Shown: positions 60,178 to 64,000 of the stretch, one piece after another | Layout: each line of letters begins with the position of its first letter | Numbering within the stretch: position 1 is the stretch's first letter | From: Apostichopus japonicus | Taxonomy: Eukaryota; Echinodermata; Holothuroidea; Aspidochirotida; Stichopodidae | Assembly: GCF_037975245.1 (NCBI RefSeq) | Contig: NC_092564.1 | Coordinates: 17,781,984-17,845,983, forward strand | Direction of reading: 5' to 3' | DNA: 64,000 nt | Program-made: the position numbers and the translations under genes | Notes under the pieces: model-generated | Databases searched by the model: none | Told to the model about the DNA's origin: nothing | The model's input: the letters and a program-made list of their open reading frames with translations, nothing else

Positions 60178-63100
60178 AACATTTTGACGTCGGATCGACG
60201 TCGGGCTTAGGTCCAGATGGTCGGTTAAACGTCGGTGTCCAACATAAGTAGTAGTTCAGACGTCGGATTGACGTCACAAATTAATCCTTTCAATTTTCGA
60301 CGTCCTAACGACGGCGGATGGACGTTTGTTAATATCGTAGTTATATAAAGGTAGTCTTTCCGACGTCGGATGACAGCCCTTTAATATACGTCGCGTTTCA
60401 ATGGTCCATCCGACGCCGAAATGACCTATTATAATAGACCTATAATAAAAGGTTCGTTGGATCGACGTCGGATGAACTACGTACAGGCGACGTCGTAATG
60501 AGAACGTCCCTCCGACGCTCAAACGACCATTCAGAATAGACTAATCATAAACGGTTCGTTGGATCGACGTCGGTTTAACTACGGACAGGAGACGTCGCAC
60601 TGAAAACGTCCCTCCGACGCTCAAACGACCAGTCAGAATAGACTAATCATAAACGGTTCGTTGGATCGACGTCGGTTCAACTACGGACTGGCGACGTCGC
60701 ACTGAAAACGTCCCTCCGACGCTCAAACGACCAGCCAGAATAGACTAATCATAAACGGTTCGTTGGATCGACGTCGGTTCAACTACGGACAGGAGACGTC
60801 GCACTGAAAACGTCCCTCCGACGCTCAAACGACCAGTCAGAATAGACTAATCATAAACGGTTCGTTGGATCGACGTCGGTTCAACTACGGACAGGAGACG
60901 TCGCACTGAAAACGTCCCTCCGACGCTCAAACGACCAGTCAGAATAGACTAATCATAAACGGTTCGTTGTATCGACGTCGGTTTAACTACGGACAGGAGA
61001 CGTCGCATTGAAAACGTCCCTCCGACTCTCAAACGACCAGTCAGAATATACTAATCATAAACGGTTCGTTGGATCGACGTCGGTTCAACTACGGACAGGA
61101 GACGTCGCACTGAAAACGTCCCTCCGACGCTCAAACGACCAGCCAGAATAGACTAATCATAAACGGTTCGTTGTATCGACGTCGGTTCAACTACGGACAG
61201 GAGACGTCGCACTGAAAACGTCCCTCCGACTCTCAAACGACCAGTCAGAATATACTAATCATAAACGGTTCGTTGGATCGACGTCGGCTCAACTTCGGAC
61301 AGGAGACGTCTCACTGAGAACGTCCATCCGACGCTCAAACGACCAGTAAGAATAGACTAATCATGAACGGTACGTTGGATCGACGTCGGTTTAACTACGG
61401 ACAGGAGACGTCGCACTGAAAACGTCCCTCCGACGCTCAAACGACCAGTCAGAGTAGACTAATCATAAACGGTTCGTTGGAACGACGTCGGTTTAACTAC
61501 GGACAGGCGACGTCGCACTGAGAACGTCCCACCGACGCTCAAACGACCAGTCAGAGTAGTCTCATCATAAACGGTTGGTTAGATCTGCGTCCGCTCAACT
61601 ACGGACTGGCGACGTCGCACTGAGAACGTCCCACCGACGCTCAAACGACCAGTCAGAGTAGACTAATCATAAACGGTTCGTTGGATCGACGTCGGTTGAA
61701 CTACGGACAGGCGACGTCGCACTGAAATCGTCCCTCCGACGCTCAAACGACCAGTCAGAGTAGTCTCATCATGAACGGTTCGTTAGATCTACGTCCGCTC
61801 AACTACGGACTGGCGACGTCGCACTGAAAACGTCCCACCGACGCTCAAACGACCAGACAGAATAGACTAATCATAAACGGTTCGTTGGATCCACGTCCGC
61901 TTAACTACGGACAGGCGACGTCACACTGAGAACGTCCCATCGACGCTCAAACGACCAGAAAGAATAGACTAATTATAAACGGTTCGTTAGATCCACGTCC
62001 GTTCAACTACGGACAGGAGACGTCGCATTGAAAACGTCCCTCCGACGCTCAAACGACCAGAAAGAATAGACTAATCATAAACGGTTCGTTGGATCAACGT
62101 CCGTTCAACTACGGACAGGCGACGTCTCACTGAGAACGTCCCATCGACGCTCAAACGACCAGAAAGAATAGATTAATTATAAACGGTTCGTTAGATCGAC
62201 GTCCGTTCAACTACGGACAGGAGACGTCGCATTGAAAACGTCCCTCCGACGCTCAAACGACCAGACAGAATAGACTAATCATAAACGGTTCGTTGTATCG
62301 ACGTCCGTTCATCTACGGACAGGCGACGTCGCACTGAAAACGTCCCTCCGACGCTCATACGACCAGTCAGAATAGATTAATCATAAACGGTTCGTTGGAT
62401 CCACGTCCGCTTAACTACGGACAGGCGACGTCACACTGAGAACGTCCCATCGACGCTCAAACGACCAGAAAGAATAGACTAATTATAAACGGTTCGTTAG
62501 ATCCACGTCCGTTCAACTACGGACAGGAGACGTCGCATTGAAAACGTCCCTCCGACGCTCAAACGACCAGAAAGAATAGACTAATCATAAACGGTTCGTT
62601 GGATCGACGTCGGTTCAACTACGGACAGGAGACGTCGCACTGAAAACGTCCCTCCGACGCTCAAACGACCAGTCAGAATAGGTTAATCATAAACGGTTCG
62701 TTGGATCCACGTCCGCTCAACTACGGACAGGCGACGTCGCATTGAGAACGTCCCATCGACGCTCAAACGACCAGAAAGAATAGACTAATCATAAACGGTT
62801 CGTTGGATCTACGTCCGCTCAACTACGGACAGGCGACGTCGCATTGAGAACGTCCCATCGACGCTCAAACGACCAGAAAGAATAGACTAATCATAAACGG
62901 TTCGTTGGATCGACGTCCGTTCAACTACGGACAGGCGACGTCTCACTGAGAACGTCCCATCGACGCTCAAACGACCAGAAAGAATAGATTAATTATAAAC
63001 GGTTCGTTAGATCGACGTCCGTTCAACTACGGACAGGAGACGTCGCATTGAAAACGTCCCTCCGACGCTCAAACGACCAGTCAGAATAGACTAATCATAA

Positions 63101-63620
63101 ACGGTTCGTTGGATCCACGTCCGCTCAACTACGGACAGGCGACGTCGCATTGAGAACGTCCCATCGACGCTCAAACGACCAGAAAGAATAGACTAATCAT
63201 AAACGGTTCGTTGGATCTACGTCCGCTCAACTACGGACTGGCGACGTCGCATTGAGAACGTCCCATCGACGCTCAAACGACCGGAAAAATAGACTAATCA
63301 TAAACGGTTCGTTGGATCGACGTCGGTTCAACTACGGACAGGCGACGTCGCACGGTAAATGTCTCTCCGACTTAATCATTGATATAGTTGGTTGGATCGA
63401 CGTCGAATGAAGTGTCGACAAGAGACGCCATATTAAACGACGTTAAAACAACAATTCAAAATAGACTAATCATAAACGATTCGTTGGATCGACGTCGGCT
63501 GAACTAGTTCGGTGTTGGAACGGCATTGGCGGTAGAAGTATATAAGCTTCCCTCTTTATACGCTCCAATGACTATCTAGAAATATACTATATCATAAACA
63601 GTTCGTTGGATCGGTGTCGA
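60178..63620. repeat. 102-bp GACGTC-rich satellite, about 29 clear units
   Basis: GGTTCGTTGGATCGACGTC recurs every 102 bases, for example 60451, 60553, 60655 and 60757, through to 63306. Each unit has two GACGTC sites plus TCAAACGACCAG. Two variant classes are seen: one with GGAGACGTCGCATTGAAAAC, one with GGCGACGTC and GAGAACGTCCCATC. Some neighbouring pairs recur at a five-unit (510 bp) offset. Units at the edges (60180-60450 and 63360-63620) are strongly diverged. The left edge, CCCAGTAAACATTTTGACG, resembles the CCCAGT-type ends of IS4EU/ISL2EU DNA transposons (from memory). Confidence 0.97.
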
Positions 63621-64000
63621 ATCAATTTTGAACAGCGGGCGCTTACGTGAATACGTATACCTTCGACGTTTAATACAGTTTATTAATATAACGTAAAATA
63701 AACATTTCGAAATACGTGTATCCGTGACATCCAACTTAACACTGGCAATCATATGCGACTCAGACGAAAGCTGTGAAAGTACCGTCAGTATATACAACAA
63801 CTTCTCGCTTATCATGCCGTTATTAAGGTAAGTAAAACTTAAATGAATCCAATAAAAGGAGACATATTTTCAGTAAAATGACACTATAGAGCAATGTTAA
63901 ACATGTTATCAAGTATATTGCAAATCTACACTCGTTTTCTTCCATAACACTTGCACTGCGAGTGAAAGAAAGAACCATATCTGGTGCAGTAATATTGAGG
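63621..64000. other. Right edge, nothing recognised
   Basis: Unique-looking sequence after the degraded satellite edge. No gene or repeat recognised. Confidence 0.5.

Overview
This window looks like nuclear DNA from a eukaryote, most likely a marine invertebrate. Coding sequence is sparse and split by GT-AG introns. Much of the rest is microsatellite, satellite and short non-autonomous transposons. The two clear genes are secreted animal proteins. The DNase I homologue and the repeat style fit an invertebrate deuterostome such as an echinoderm, but that placement is inference. No bacterial operon, rRNA gene, functional tRNA gene or CRISPR array was seen.

About 1-43,000 is gene-poor. It holds many (TA)n arrays, several of them flanked by inverted or direct repeats (4.3, 20.0-20.8, 29.7 and 37.1-37.8 kb). 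Tandem repeats lie at 10.2 kb (about 62 bp), 15.6-16.3 kb (a conserved core with variable spacers), 17.1-17.5 kb (tetranucleotide), 30.6-31.2 kb (about 160 bp) and 35.4-36.2 kb (105 bp with a 210-bp dimer period). Dispersed elements include three tRNA-derived SINEs, three copies of a roughly 370-bp element flanked by TTAA, and hAT-type elements with 8-bp target duplications. Three short segments at 11.0, 21.0 and 22.2 kb look like possible exons but I cannot assign them.

Two complete gene models lie on the minus strand at 43,157-58,926, in the same direction and about 3 kb apart. The upstream one (58,926 to 50,927) is a DNase I-like secreted endonuclease with 8 coding exons and 275 residues, and every catalytic position I checked is present. 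The downstream one (47,878 to 43,157) is a secreted protein of 313 residues with two fasciclin (FAS1) domains in 5 exons. Both models keep reading frame across every junction and end at a stop codon. Introns carry a TTAA element, a SINE and a long trinucleotide array. Nothing in the sequence shows that the two proteins act together beyond both being secreted.

From 59,690 to 63,620 the window is repetitive: a SINE derived from a class II tRNA, an 18-bp minisatellite, then a 102-bp satellite of about 29 clear units rich in GACGTC, with degraded units at both edges. The last 370 bases show nothing I recognise.
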